Assembly: GCA_016800925.1 (NCBI GenBank)
Contig: JABCPU010000092.1
Span: 124,001 to 188,000, forward strand
Direction: 5' to 3'
DNA from: Suillus spraguei
Taxonomy: Eukaryota > Basidiomycota > Agaricomycetes > Boletales > Suillaceae
DNA length: 64,000 nucleotides
Shown here: one piece after another, positions 22,505-33,675 of the stretch
Layout: every line of letters starts with the position of its first letter
How positions within the stretch are numbered: position 1 is the first letter of the stretch
Notes under the pieces: model-generated
The model's database searches: none
Seen by the model: the letters and a program-made list of their open reading frames with translations, nothing else
Told to the model about the DNA's origin: nothing
Translations under genes and position numbers: made by a program

Positions 22505-23599
22505 AACCCTTGTAGGGAATTGTATTCCCGTGGTGACGGAAAACCCTTTTCTTTACGTCTGATCATACCCTTATTACATTGCTACCCTGAACGCCACCCC
22601 CTTGGAACTATGTATATAAGCTCCCGGCAACAGCAAGACACCAAAATAGTAGTGTACATATTCTCTCTATCGAAGCTATCTCCTGGTCCTATCTCTTACT
22701 GCGGCGAACTTATTCTGCAACCGCACAATGTAGTGCACTTACACCCTTTCTTGGGATTCACTGAGTAATGATCTCCGAGTGCCACAATTTCCTGAAGTGC
22801 AATCTCGCACAGTCTGTGGGGGTACCTGAAGGAAAACTGAGTTACATCCAAGTCAAAATAACTAAGGGAGTGCTCACCTTGTGATCTATAGCAGCACTCT
22901 GGAAACTGGGATAAACACCATTCAAGGCATCGCGGACAGCAGCTTGAATGCGAGCCTCTTTATCAGACGTTCCCGCATCCCAGCAACTTGAGTGCATGCC
23001 ATCCTACTCGCCCATATACATGTTAGTGTTTGAGTTTGAAACTCCGCTATGGCAGTACCAGCAGGTGACAGTGAGAGTGACACCAGCAGTGTCACCACCA
23101 AAAAATATCTCTTTTGTTTCTTATTAGATTGGGTCCATTCAAGTTCATAGGGCATACTTATGATTTATTGATTCATATGCATGTATTAGTTTGAAGATTA
23201 ATAGTAGAAAAGTGTTGTTTTGACCAGTGCACGAGATGTATATCAGGGAAAACCTCCTTCCAAAATCAAGGTAATTCCAGGTAATTCCACTGAAATAAAA
23301 GTAAACAAGATTTTTCAACTCCAGTTGGAATTACTTTGAATTACTTTGAACTTCCCAAAATTTCACCGAATTTTCCATCATTTTCAATTGATTATTACAA
23401 ATTATCTTGAATTCAGTCAATGTCAAGATACACGAATATTAATTACATTGTGATGAAAGACATCAAAAAGACGAGCAGACACAAACAAAACACCAGTATG
23501 TACAAAAGACTCATCAAATAGAAGTAAGGTACTATATTTGAGGCTTGATTAATCTTCACCCATTGCATCGAGATCAAGGAAGATGCAAGTATCCAATGA
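22505..23599. other. No supported gene; inverted GGTAATTCC repeats
   Basis: Around 23270-23350, two copies of GGTAATTCC are followed by two GAATTACTTT units in inverse sense, in AT-rich DNA. This could be subterminal repeats of a DNA transposon. A minus-strand frame at 22922-23155 contains coding-like sequence but no domain I know. Confidence 0.35.
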
Positions 23600-25930
23600 G
23601 CTGGTGGGCAACGAGCTCTCTACTGCACTGATGTTGAATTAGTTACAGTAGATGGCAATAAGAAATATTGAAGTAAGACATACCTGACTGCTTTGTAGAG
23701 ACGTGCCATCAGTACATGATACTTCTTTGAATACCATCAAAGATGTGTGTGAGAGTCGCTTGGTGAGCCTTGTAGACACTGATGTGGAAGGAAGAATTGA
23801 AGGATTTGACTTGTGCACTGGAGGGCAGGTTGCTGCTACTCCAATCCTTCAATATCACATAAACCTGTGGAGAACATTATATAGTGAGCATACAGAGTCA
23901 ACATTATCATGACCAGCACCTACAAGAATTGTGATCAAGCACACCATGGCAACGGGTAGCTCAGCCTCATCATTTTCATCCAAGACCGAAACAAAATCAT
24001 TGCAGGACTGGACACCGATTGAGTTCTTGCCATAAAAAAAAGATAATTGGATGATGTCAGTGATAGACTCATCACAAAATGGCTGGTCCCCAAGGACTTT
24101 ACCCTAGGAAGTGGATGAGAGTAAGACAAACAAGAAGACAAAATACTAAACAGACCTTGGCATCAGTTGGAAAAATATACTTGTGACCCTTGATAAGGTC
24201 CTCTACCTCATCAGCACAGCCTTTCTTGAGTGCGAAACAAGAAACAATGATTTGATGGGCAAGTTTCTTGAGATTGGTATGGAAGGAGCTAAGCCATCCC
24301 TCTGGCTTGTAAGCATATCAGTCACATCCAAGTAACATAGAAAAAGTGTACATACAACACTGGCAAGAGCCACTGCATAGTCAAAGTCATGCTTGACCCT
24401 CAATATTGCATATTCCTTGTGCTTCCTGGCAGTGTTATGAACTGCTTCAAGAGCCATCTTGTGCTTCTGAGTGATGTTGGGAAATGCATTGTCGAAGATC
24501 GAAGCTTTCTTGAGTTCTAAGACGGCAGTCTTCAGTACAGTCTGAATCCAAGTGTTTTGAGCCTTGAGGTTAATAGAGCCATCTGCTGAGTAGACAAGAT
24601 CTGTGAATACAGGCCATGTGAAAGAATAATCAGACAAGTCCTTATCATCTATCTTAGAGGCTGCATCATGAGTAGCATTTGCTGGCAAGGCCTCATCTTT
24701 CAGCTCTGTAAATCTAGGCCTCTACAATAATGATCGCAAACGGTACCAAGTAATCATGTGAGACAGAATGATGGTAGTCTATAGCAGAGCATGTTACCTC
24801 AAGTTCTTGTCATGCATCTACCAGTTTGCTCTGTTTCTTCTTGACTACTGTTGGCTTGTGATAACAAGTCTTGGAGCACTGAGGCTGAGTCATGCTGCCT
24901 TGAGAGTCTTTGTCAGCAAACTGCATTTCTGACTCAGACTCATTGCCGATAACATTATCAAAAACACTACTAGAGGCTGACAACTTGGATACATTGCTGC
25001 TGGTTTGTGATTGTGCACTGGCAGATCTAGCTGCATGAGGAGACACAAAATGGGGAATCTTGGAGGAGTCAGGTGAGTCAACATTCTGCTGGTCACCTTC
25101 TCAATGGGGTTACTACTAACTTCTTTAATTAGTTCTTCCTGGGAGAGTACTAAATCCAAATCATCATCTTCTGGAACCTCCATATTATCATCTGATTTCT
25201 CAGAGTCATGGTCACTGTTGCCGTATTCACTGACAGTGTCATTTTCTTCAATCGACACCGTGACTGACTTTGGCTTGCAGGGTTTCTCACTGTGGTGGCC
25301 TTGGCTTTGATCATAACTGACTCAGATATTTTGATTCACTGCTGAGTATCTCTGAGCTTCATACTGATATGTTTCTGATAGTACTATGCAACTAACCATC
25401 ATGATCTAACTTCTCTACAGGTGTCTTGCATGCTAACTTAGCTGCCAGTACTAATTCTGGGGCAGTTACTATGGGTGCGCACTTCCAAGTATTGGCTATC
25501 ATCTCATTCCAGACTGAAATAAGGTATGTCAGTAACCATTTTCTCGGGCCAACCATGCACATGCTGACCTTTCCGCTCTAAGGCCTTCACTTTGGATGAT
25601 CACTGTGGTAGTTCTTCCTGGGGTGATGATTCAATGAGTCCTGTGAGTCTGATGTCGTGTTTTTCTTATCCTATGTATGTACTCACTCTCATCTGTATTG
25701 CCGGCTTTTTCACCAGCAGACTTTTGACTTGCCTGGGCATTTTTCTGGGTGTTCCACTTGTGGGCAGCTATCTCTGATGACATTGAGGATGAACGGGGAG
25801 GCATACTAGTATTTGCCTGAACTGAGGTTAGGAAGGGAGAGGCTGAGAGTGTTGACTCCTTCTGAAAACTTCCTGGCAGGTTCACAGTCCGCTGCCACTG
25901 AAAACTTACTGCCGCCACCATCATTTTCAA
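23600..25930 (-). pseudogene. DUF6532-type protein, multi-exon, probably broken
   Basis: Minus-strand coding blocks run from 25930 to about 23600. First comes a serine/acid-rich N-terminal part (25631-25930 and 24890-25258). Then follows a block with FTWPVFTDLVYSADGSINLK and HKEYAILRVKHDFDYAVALA (24203-24688). Last is a block with PFCDESITDIIQLSFFYGKN and ELPVAMVCLITILVGA (about 23920-24110). The pattern D-SITDIIQ-SFF followed by ELPVAMV resembles the C-terminal part of DUF6532 proteins, which are numerous in mushroom genomes; the function is unknown. Some joins look like real introns, others like frame breaks. It starts only 165 bp from the Plavaka transposase on the other strand, suggesting shared transposon ancestry. 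Confidence 0.55.
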
Positions 25931-26094
25931 GTTTGTAAGTTTGTTTGTTGCTATGCTATAGCGTCAATTTTTGCAATTAAACCCTTTCTGACTTGGAACT
26001 TGACACTCTGGTATAGTATGCTGCCATACGGCTTCATGACAGTTTTGCTACCTACCTCTACCTCTACCTACCACCTGTTTCTTTACCTATCAGA

Positions 26095-28850
26095 ATGAAC
26101 ACTTGCCCAGGTTGCGCTAAAAACTTCAAGCATACTGGATATTTTCATCACCTAGGCAAGACTACAAATCCATCATGTGCAGCCCTCTTACAACATTCTG
26201 GTCTTTTTCCTCAGTCAGAGGATGAAGATTCCGATAGTCTTGATGGTGATACTGACAATTTTGATTCTCATGATCTAACTGAATTTATAGGAGACTATTT
26301 TGGCCACTACAATGAATAAGATCTGGAATGGCCAGATAATAACTACAGAGTTCAGGAGCCTCTGGAGCCTCCTTTGGATTCTGATGGAGAGGAGGAAGAG
26401 GATTATGATATGGAGGTTGAGCATGGATGGGAATGTCCTGCAGATCCTGTACTGCAGGATATCGATGCCAGCATAAATAATTTTGAGGAGTCAGATGTGT
26501 TGGGTGTAGCTGAACAACAAGAAGCAGAGAAGTCCCTTGGTCACTAGCTCACTATCGAGAAATTTCCACAGTGTCATGCAGGTTCTCCAATACATATCTC
26601 TGGAACTACAGCTTTTGAGTCTTATAACAATGTCTTGCAAGGTGCAGACAATGTTTGGGCTCCCTTTGTGTCTTGCATAGATTATGAAGTTGCAAAGTGG
26701 GCCAAACTTTGTGGTTCTGGCTCAACTGCTTTTTCAGAGCTACTTGCAGTTGAAGGTGTGAGTTGTCTCACAATCAAGTTATGAACTGGCCAAAATTTTT
26801 AACTACATCTATATAGCTTCATGACACCTTAGGTCTTTCATATCAAAACACCCATGAACTCAATCAAATCATTGACCAACAGTTACCATGCAGACGACCA
26901 TGTTTCAAACATGAAGAAATTGTTGTTGCAGATGAGGCAATTGATGTGTACTCACACGACGTTATGGAGTGCATTAAAGCCTTTTACTCGGATCCAGAAT
27001 TCTCACAGCATCTCAACTATACTCCCAAACACCATTATGTTGATGCCGATAAGACTATCTGAATGTATCATGATATCCATACAGGCAAGTGGTGGTGGTC
27101 CACCCAGGCAAGTCTTTAAAAAACTCCTTTGATTCATATTGAACTAACTATGACATCATCTAGAATGAACTTGAAGCCAAGAAACCTGGGGCAACTGTTA
27201 TACCCATCATTCTTTCCTCTGACAAGATGCAGGTCACCATGTTTAGAAACAAATCCGCCTATCCTGTCTATATGACAATAGGCAACATTCTGAAGGAGAT
27301 CTGTTGAAAGCCATCTTGATGAGTGTGGATCCTACTTGCCTATCTAAAACTTGATCATATCACAAACAAGGCTGCTAGGCGCCGAACAGCCACAAATTTA
27401 TTTCATGCTTGTTTGTATCACATCCTGGAGCCTCTCCAAGTCCCAGGTGAGATCGGGGTTCCTATGGCTAGTGGGGATGGAGTTGTGTGTTGAGGACATC
27501 CTATTGTCACTTGTTATTTTACCAATTTCCCTGAACAGTTGCTAACAACTGGGATAAAGTCAGGAGAGTGCCCAAAATGTGATGTCCCACATGACATGAG
27601 GAGTTGGGAAGTCCAGATCTTCCTGTAAAGCTCTGAGACCTTAAGGCAATTATTGCTGCATTGTCACTCATTGACAAAGACTATGACCTGTGGAGATGAG
27701 CATGCCAGGAGTGTGGCATTAAGCCCATCTTCAAACCATTCTGGCTGGATCTTCTGCACACTAATATATTCCAATCTATCACACCAGACATGTTACATCA
27801 ACTCTACCAGGGTATCATAAAGCACCTCATTGAATGGATCAAGGAGGCATATAGTTCAGCCAAAATTGATGCTCATTGTCATCAGCTTCCTCCAAACCAC
27901 AATATCTGCTTGTTTCTGAAAGGGATCAGCAGTCTCTCACGTGTTAGTGGGATGGAGCATAATCAAATCTGTTGCTTCCTGCTCGGTATTGTCATTGGCA
28001 TACAGTTGCCTGGAAATCTCAATAAACTCACCTCACTTGTGCCATTCATTCCATCCTTGATTTCTTTTACCTCGCACAATACCCTTGTCACACAGACCAA
28101 ACACTGGCGCTTCTTGATGATGCCTTAACACACTTTCATGACAATAAGGATATCTTCCTTGATCTTGGGATTTGCTCAAATTTCAACCTTCTGAAGCTTC
28201 ATGGCTTCCGTCACTATGCACATATGATCAAAATGTATGGCACAACCGACAACTACAATACTGAGTATACTGAACATTTACACATCAACCTCACAAAGGA
28301 CACCTATAGAGCTACCAATCGTAAAGATGAGTATAGTCAAATGATACTCTGGCTTGAAAGATGGGAGAAGATTCTATAGCATGACAACTTTGTTCAATGG
28401 CGTCTCATTGGTGATCTGTCCCCACAAGAAAAGTCACTGCCAGACATCGATTATCATCAAGTAATCAAGATGACCAAACACCCAACTGTCAAGCGTGTTC
28501 AATTGGACCATATTATACAGGAGTATGGTGCCACCTTTTTCACAGCTGCGTTGGCTCATTATATTGTCAGAAGAAATCAACCTGGTTTGTTGACAGCACA
28601 ACTGGAATAAGAGGCTGCTCACATCATCCTTCCCTTTGATACTGTGGCTACATTCCACCAGATTAAATTTAACTTGATTGATGCTCATGGGATCCAGGAC
28701 TCAAGTGTCACCGTTGATTCAGTCCATTGTCAACCATTTCAGAAGGACAAGAGAGGACATATGATTCCTGCATGCTTTGACACTGTTTTAGTCAATGAAG
28801 GGGATGGTGGGATAACAGGTGTGGATGGTGTATTCTATATCGTGCATTGA
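26095..28850 (+). pseudogene. Plavaka-type DNA transposase, degraded
   Basis: It begins MNTCPGCAKNFKHTGYFHHL, a zinc-finger-like N-terminus, followed by acidic sequence. Characteristic blocks follow in order: YTPKHHYVDADKT (about 27010-27055), GATVIPIILSSDKMQVTMF (about 27190-27245), YPVYMTIGNI (about 27260), HLIEWIKEAY after SITPDMLHQLYQGIIK (about 27776-27855), ISSLSRVSGMEHNQICCFLL (about 27925-27985) and LHGFRHYAHMIKMYGTTDNY (about 28195-28260). These are typical of the basidiomycete Plavaka group of CACTA-like elements. At least six stops or frameshifts interrupt it (for example TAG near 26545 and TGA near 27305), some perhaps introns. No terminal inverted repeats were found; its right end abuts the copia remnant. 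Confidence 0.8.
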
Positions 28851-28982
28851 ACATACTAGTCGGAGTAGCTTGAATGCCAAACATTGTAACTCTGACACAT
28901 ACTATGGTCGAGTTGCAGTGCACTAATGCATAAACACTCCTCCTTGACTTGATCCACAGTTGTAAACTCCTCCTTGATTAGT

Positions 28983-30278
28983 TTACTGGAGGCCTAAGCA
29001 GCTGCAAAGATGCTCGAAGTCTTTATGGGGGAGTGCCTTAGTGAAGATGTTGGCAAGATTATCTTTCAATTTGACATAGTGTAATTTTAGGCGACCTTGT
29101 TTGACATGGTGATGGATTGAATGGTATTTTATATCAATTTGTTTAATGCATGCTTGGAAGGATGAATCTTCAGATAGGACAATGCTGCTGTCGTTATTGC
29201 AAAGCAGAGGTGTGGCAGCCAATTGGGGAAATTCAAGTTTGCTGAGGAGGGTATGAAGCCATTTGATTTCACAGACAGTCTCTGATGCAGCTACATATTC
29301 AGCCTTGCAGGTTGACAGAGAAACAATCTTTTGTTGCCTTGCACTCCATGTGATAATTCCACTACCGAGGGTGCACCATGTAGCAGTACCCACTTATGGA
29401 TCATTGAGTGTTGACACAGCTTTCCAGGTCACTGTCTGTGTATCCAAGTACTAGATGTGCGGTGTGTTCACCTCCAAGGACAAGGCAAGTCTCTCAGGTT
29501 CCCTTAAGATATCTGACCACTCGTTTTGCAGCTTTCCAGTGAGCTTGACCCTAACTATCAAGAAACTTGCAAAGTTGTTGTATGGTATAGGTGATATTGG
29601 GATGGGTTCTGATGGCAAGATAGCAATGAGGAGAATGCCAGAATCGGTACGCCTGTAGTATATATAATGTTCACATTTCAGGCGCATAAAGCCCCAGGAG
29701 AGCATCACAGTGTTCATTGTTCAATTCCACATGAGACCACCTTGTTTCATGCCGTAGAGGCCTAGTTGGAGCTCCCAGATATGATCCTCCATTCCTGGCT
29801 GAATGAAGCTGTTGGGTTGCTCCATGTAACATACCTCATCAGGGTCAAGTAAGCCATAGAGAAATGCCATTTTGATATCTAGCTGATCAATTTCCCAGTC
29901 AAGTGCAGCACCTATATGAGTGAGGATACGGAAGGATTGAGACATGCAGTGGGTGCCAAAGTCTTTGTATAGTCTTGACCTCAGACTGCTGCGTATCCTT
30001 GGCATACATATTGTGCTTTGAAATGGATGGGAAGGCCATTTTGGTTGCATTTTAGCTTGAAGACAGGCTGGCCCTTCATAATTTTTTGGCCTTTTGGGAC
30101 AGATGCACAAGGTACGAGCTTATATACGCCTAGGTCTTGCAGGGAATGAAACTCCTTCTTGAGTGCATTGGTCCAGGAAGCAGAGTCAGGGGATGCCATT
30201 GCCTCAGTGTACATGATCTAAGGGATCATCAGGATGTTCTGTTGCGAGAAGATCTGGCATGGCTGCAAGGAGATCAGC
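28983..30278 (-). mobile_element. copia element remnant: reverse transcriptase and RNase H part
   Basis: Minus-strand fragments read the N-terminal RT region (EAMASPDSASWTNALKKEF, about 30140-30200), IGAALDWEIDQLDIKMAFLY and YMEQPNSFIQPGMEDHIWEL (about 29750-29900), HYIYYRRTDSG (about 29650), and the full copia RNase H tail (SLSTCKAEYVAASETVCEIK, then NIFTKALPHKDFEHL, 28983-29393). Frame breaks are frequent. Together with the integrase piece at 39374-40045 it forms one pol split by the LTR starting at 30279. A purine-rich repeat in the minus strand near 28930-28980 may be its polypurine tract. Confidence 0.85.
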
Positions 30279-31524
30279 TGTCATATACCGTACATTCAGG
30301 TCCAGATCAGATCAGATCCATAGACATCCAGACACCCAATCTATACAGTCCACCCATCCAATCCAGTTCACCTATCTGATCCACACATCCACTCCAATCC
30401 ATATCCATCCATATCCAATCCATATCCATATCCGACCCAACCCATCCGTCCAATCTATGTCCATATCCAATCCATGTCCATATCCAATCTGTGTCCATAT
30501 CCAATCCATGTCCATATCTGATCCATGCTCATATCCAAAACTATTCCCATGCACCTGTGCATCACTCCTTTTAGGTTATACCTGTGTCTGGCTTTCGGTT
30601 ATCTCTGCACCTCTGGCTTTCAGTTATCTCGACTTTTGGCTTGATAAGATATTGTGTACAAGTCTTATTTCCAAGTTCATAGCCTTATGTTCCATTGTAC
30701 TTACTAATGTGTTCCGCATGCCTCAGACATAGCCTTGGACTATCCTTACTTGCCTTCTGGCATGCTACCTACAGTATATAAACTTGTAGTACAACTCCTG
30801 CAGACCTCAGTCTGATCATTGCTTTCCTACTTCTGTATATTCCTCTGACTTCTGTTATCTTGTTACCATGTCTATATAAATCTGTTTCCGTTCTTGCACT
30901 TTGGCTCTGGCCCTTGTGAGCTTCCGACTCAGACCTATGGGATCATTTCCTAGGCCAGAGCCTTGATCCTATGTCCTATATCCTTTTTGGACTTCGTCCA
31001 TTTCCTGTCGCTCATCTGTTTCATCTCCGACTCTACCTTAGGTAGTCTTATCCTGTCTGTTTCTATTCCGGACCTTGTCCGGAGTAGTCTATACTCTCCT
31101 TCTATAATATCTGGACCTACTCCGCTATAGTAGTTCAATACCTCCCCTAAGATCCATAGAGCTATGCTTGTCCGATCATCTGATCATCTGCCCCTCTGCT
31201 CTTCTGCTCCTCCAAGCTCCGGACCTTCAGACCTCTGGTCCTCCAGATCTATCCTATCCTAACCTCTGACATCTATGGATCATCTTTCCCTCTGGAGCTC
31301 TGCTCCTATCCTGCCCTGGACTTTGTCCAGGAGTCCATCCTTCATCCATTCTACTTGGAACTTGTTCCAGTAGTCTTACCATTACTCCCTACCATCCGGA
31401 AATAGTTCCGGCACGTTCCAGCACTCATCCAGAAGTCCTTTGGAGCTCTATTGAGCTATGCCATCCTACAGAGTTCATCTGGACTCCATCCGGACTTCAC
31501 TATAACTCCCCCTTGGACTTCATC
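30279..31524 (+). repeat. Left part of an LTR-like element inserted in copia pol, itself split by gypsy element 2
   Basis: It starts TGTCATATACC like the element 2 LTR family and contains a TATA-like TATATAAA near 30776. It continues after element 2 at 39236-39373, ending TAACA. Parts of 31085-31524 match 44938-45340 in reverse complement. No clear target duplication was found at its ends in the copia sequence. Confidence 0.65.
30460..30527 (+). repeat. 17-bp tandem repeat, four units
   Basis: Units of TCCATATCCAATCCATG with one to three changes, within a longer TCCATATCC-rich stretch (30370-30540). An open frame on the minus strand here (MDMDTDWIWTW...) is only the translation of this repeat. 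Confidence 0.8.
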
Positions 31525-32293
31525 TGTCATATACCATACTTCCAATCTCAGATCCGATCATATCCGTCCAGATCCGATTGTTTCCATATCCGTCCGGTCC
31601 ACAGATCCTGTCCGGACCACCCATCCGAATGTACTCACTTCTCGCACCTTAACTCCCTGGTGAACATCTGCGTCTATCTCCTTTCGTCATTTCTCCTACT
31701 ACCGGTACTCCGGCTGTTTATATTTCCGTCCTGTGTTACTGATCCGTTTCCTGTGTTCATTTCCGATTCATGCTTACTGATCCGCTGTGCAATAACTAAT
31801 AGACTTCCGTTACACTTCGTACATAGCCCTCGGTCCCGGACTTGCTGATTATCCGTCTTAGATACTTACTGTATATAAACCACTTGTAGATCTCCGTAGA
31901 ACCTTAGTTCGAATATCATCTTAGATTCTACTCATTCTGCCTCCTCCGGACTTAAGCCACTCTCCGCTTTAAGTCACCCTCCGAGACTTAGGATTGACTC
32001 CTATAGTCCATACCTCCAACTCTATCTTCGGATAGTCCATCTCCGTTAGTTTCTAGTTAGGAACTCGTTCCGAAACTAGCCTTAATCTCTTTCCTCTCCT
32101 TACGTTCTGAATTACCTTTGGACGTATTGTATCCGACACCTTCGGACACCTGGATCCGTCACGCAACCCCTTCCGGGTCTTCGGACGAATAACTCCTCCC
32201 TGAAATAAAGGGCATTACTCGAGAAAGGGGCACAGTGTACGAACTGAGGCCAAAGCCCTTCGGATCTCTCTACCCTTGAGTACAGTCTTAACA
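31525..32293 (+). repeat. 5' LTR of gypsy element 2
   Basis: 769 bp. It contains TATATAAA at 31872-31879 and AGTTCGAATAT at 31906-31916, about 30 bp downstream of the TATA and complementary to the primer-binding site. It keeps a 38-bp segment that the 3' LTR has lost. Confidence 0.93.
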
Positions 32294-32295
32294 GT

Positions 32296-32306
32296 ATATT
32301 CGAACT
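32296..32306 (+). promoter_or_regulatory. Primer-binding site, self-complementary to the LTR
   Basis: ATATTCGAACT starts 3 nt after the LTR end and is the perfect 11-nt reverse complement of AGTTCGAATAT at 31906-31916. Spacing, length and position relative to the TATA are the same as in element 1, although the sequence differs in the last six positions. This supports Tf1/sushi-type self-priming. Confidence 0.87.
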
Positions 32307-32343
32307 CAAACCTTTCCGAGTAACTTAGCAACCATCCCATATC

Positions 32344-33636
32344 ATGCCTCCCCGTAAAGCTCAGAACACACTCCGAGGAGCCGGACTTGGTCTGATCCAA
32401 CGAGATCCCACACCCATCGTCCAAACATTTACCAGTTTCTCTCAACGCCGCGCAAGCATGAGCGACATAGGTCAAAGTATCTCCGCCCGTCAAGTCAGAC
32501 CGGATCCGATAACACCAACTCGGAACCCGGATAACCCAGACTCCAATTCGCGCCCGACCATTCGCTTTGATGATGAGCTGCACAGTAACCTACCAGATGA
32601 TGAAGTTGATGATCCGGACAACGAGGACCTGGAGGACGAAGAAGATAAAATCCACCTAAACCCTCAGGACCGGGTCCTAGCCCAACTGTCCGTAGCCATT
32701 AACCACCTTGCTCGCAGTAGCCGTCGCACCCCCACCTCGGATGATAGCAAAGTCAAAGTCCGTGAGCCAGATACCTTCGATGGGTCCGAACCTCGCAAGC
32801 TCCGGGCATTCTTCGTCCAATGTGAGCTCAACTTCCAGAGCAAACCTAGCGCTTTCCGTTCCGGACGCGCTAAAGTCAATATCGCCCAATCCTACCTTAA
32901 GGGTATGGCTCTCGAGTGGTTTGAACCGGACCTCCTTTCGGACAGATATAGCGACCGTCCGGACTGGATGGATGACTACTCCGAGTTCATGCTCGAGCTC
33001 CAAACCAATTTCGGACCACATGATCCCTCTGGAGACGCAGAGATGCAGTTAGAACAACTCCACATGCGTGACGGACAACGCATCAACAAGTACGTTGTAG
33101 AATTCCAGCGACTTGCCTCCCAAGTACGCGAATGGGGAGACGGAGCCCTACGACGCCAATTCTACAATGGACTTCTGGCTCGAATCAAAGATGAGATTAG
33201 TCGCATGGGTAAGCCCACTACCCTTTCGGAGTTCAAGACTCTCGCCCAGACCATCGACGCCCGTTACTGGGAACGGAGGGGCGAAGTCACCCGAGAGAGT
33301 AGAACCACCTCTTCCAATCCTCCCAGGCAGTCAACATCCGACCGGACGAACTCCAACTCATCCGGATCCGATACGCCCAGATTCAATAAACCCACATACT
33401 CCACAACATCCTCTACCCCGAAAGTTTCGGATCTCCCTAGTGTTGTTGGTACAGACGGAAAGCTAACCACCCAGGAGCGTCAGAGATGTTTTGACAAAAA
33501 GCTCTGTATGTTCTGCGGCGGACCTGGTCACACTGCCCGGGAATGCACCAAATCCACTTCGCGCGCTGCCAAAGGCCGCGCCACTGTGCTCACTCCGGAA
33601 ACGGAACCGGAAGCCTCGGATGAGGCAAAAAATTAG
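32344..33636 (+). CDS. gag: Gag of gypsy element 2
   Basis: 430 aa, uninterrupted, from MPPRKAQNTL to EAKN and TAG at 33634-33636. An acidic N-terminal half is followed by the capsid-like region (VREPDTFDGSEPRKLRAFFV, then YLKGMALEWFEP and LQTNFGPHDP, residues about 135-230), a serine-rich linker and one CCHC zinc knuckle (CMFCGGPGHTAREC, about residues 389-402). This is the usual size and order for a chromoviral Gag, which forms the particle and binds RNA. The stop directly follows a slippery heptamer. Confidence 0.92.
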   Translation: MPPRKAQNTLRGAGLGLIQRDPTPIVQTFTSFSQRRASMSDIGQSISARQVRPDPITPTRNPDNPDSNSRPTIRFDDELHSNLPDDEVDDPDNEDLEDEEDKIHLNPQDRVLAQLSVAINHLARSSRRTPTSDDSKVKVREPDTFDGSEPRKLRAFFVQCELNFQSKPSAFRSGRAKVNIAQSYLKGMALEWFEPDLLSDRYSDRPDWMDDYSEFMLELQTNFGPHDPSGDAEMQLEQLHMRDGQRINKYVVEFQRLASQVREWGDGALRRQFYNGLLARIKDEISRMGKPTTLSEFKTLAQTIDARYWERRGEVTRESRTTSSNPPRQSTSDRTNSNSSGSDTPRFNKPTYSTTSSTPKVSDLPSVVGTDGKLTTQERQRCFDKKLCMFCGGPGHTARECTKSTSRAAKGRATVLTPETEPEASDEAKN

Positions 33637-33675
33637 TCCGCGACCCTCCTGACTCCGTACGGGATGAGGGTCGCG
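33627..33675 (+). promoter_or_regulatory. -1 ribosomal frameshift signal, gag to pol
   Basis: The heptamer A AAA AAT (33627-33633) is in the gag frame directly before TAG. After a 5-nt spacer a perfect 10-bp stem follows: CGCGACCCTC at 33639-33648 pairs with GAGGGTCGCG at 33666-33675, loop 17 nt. Slipping by -1 enters a frame that stays open through the stem into the protease. Heptamer, spacer and stem all fit canonical -1 frameshift signals. Confidence 0.85.

Noticed and set aside
30307..30554. Minus-strand frames rich in Met-Asp-Trp-Ile
   Set aside because: Translation of the 17-bp tandem repeat, not a protein gene.
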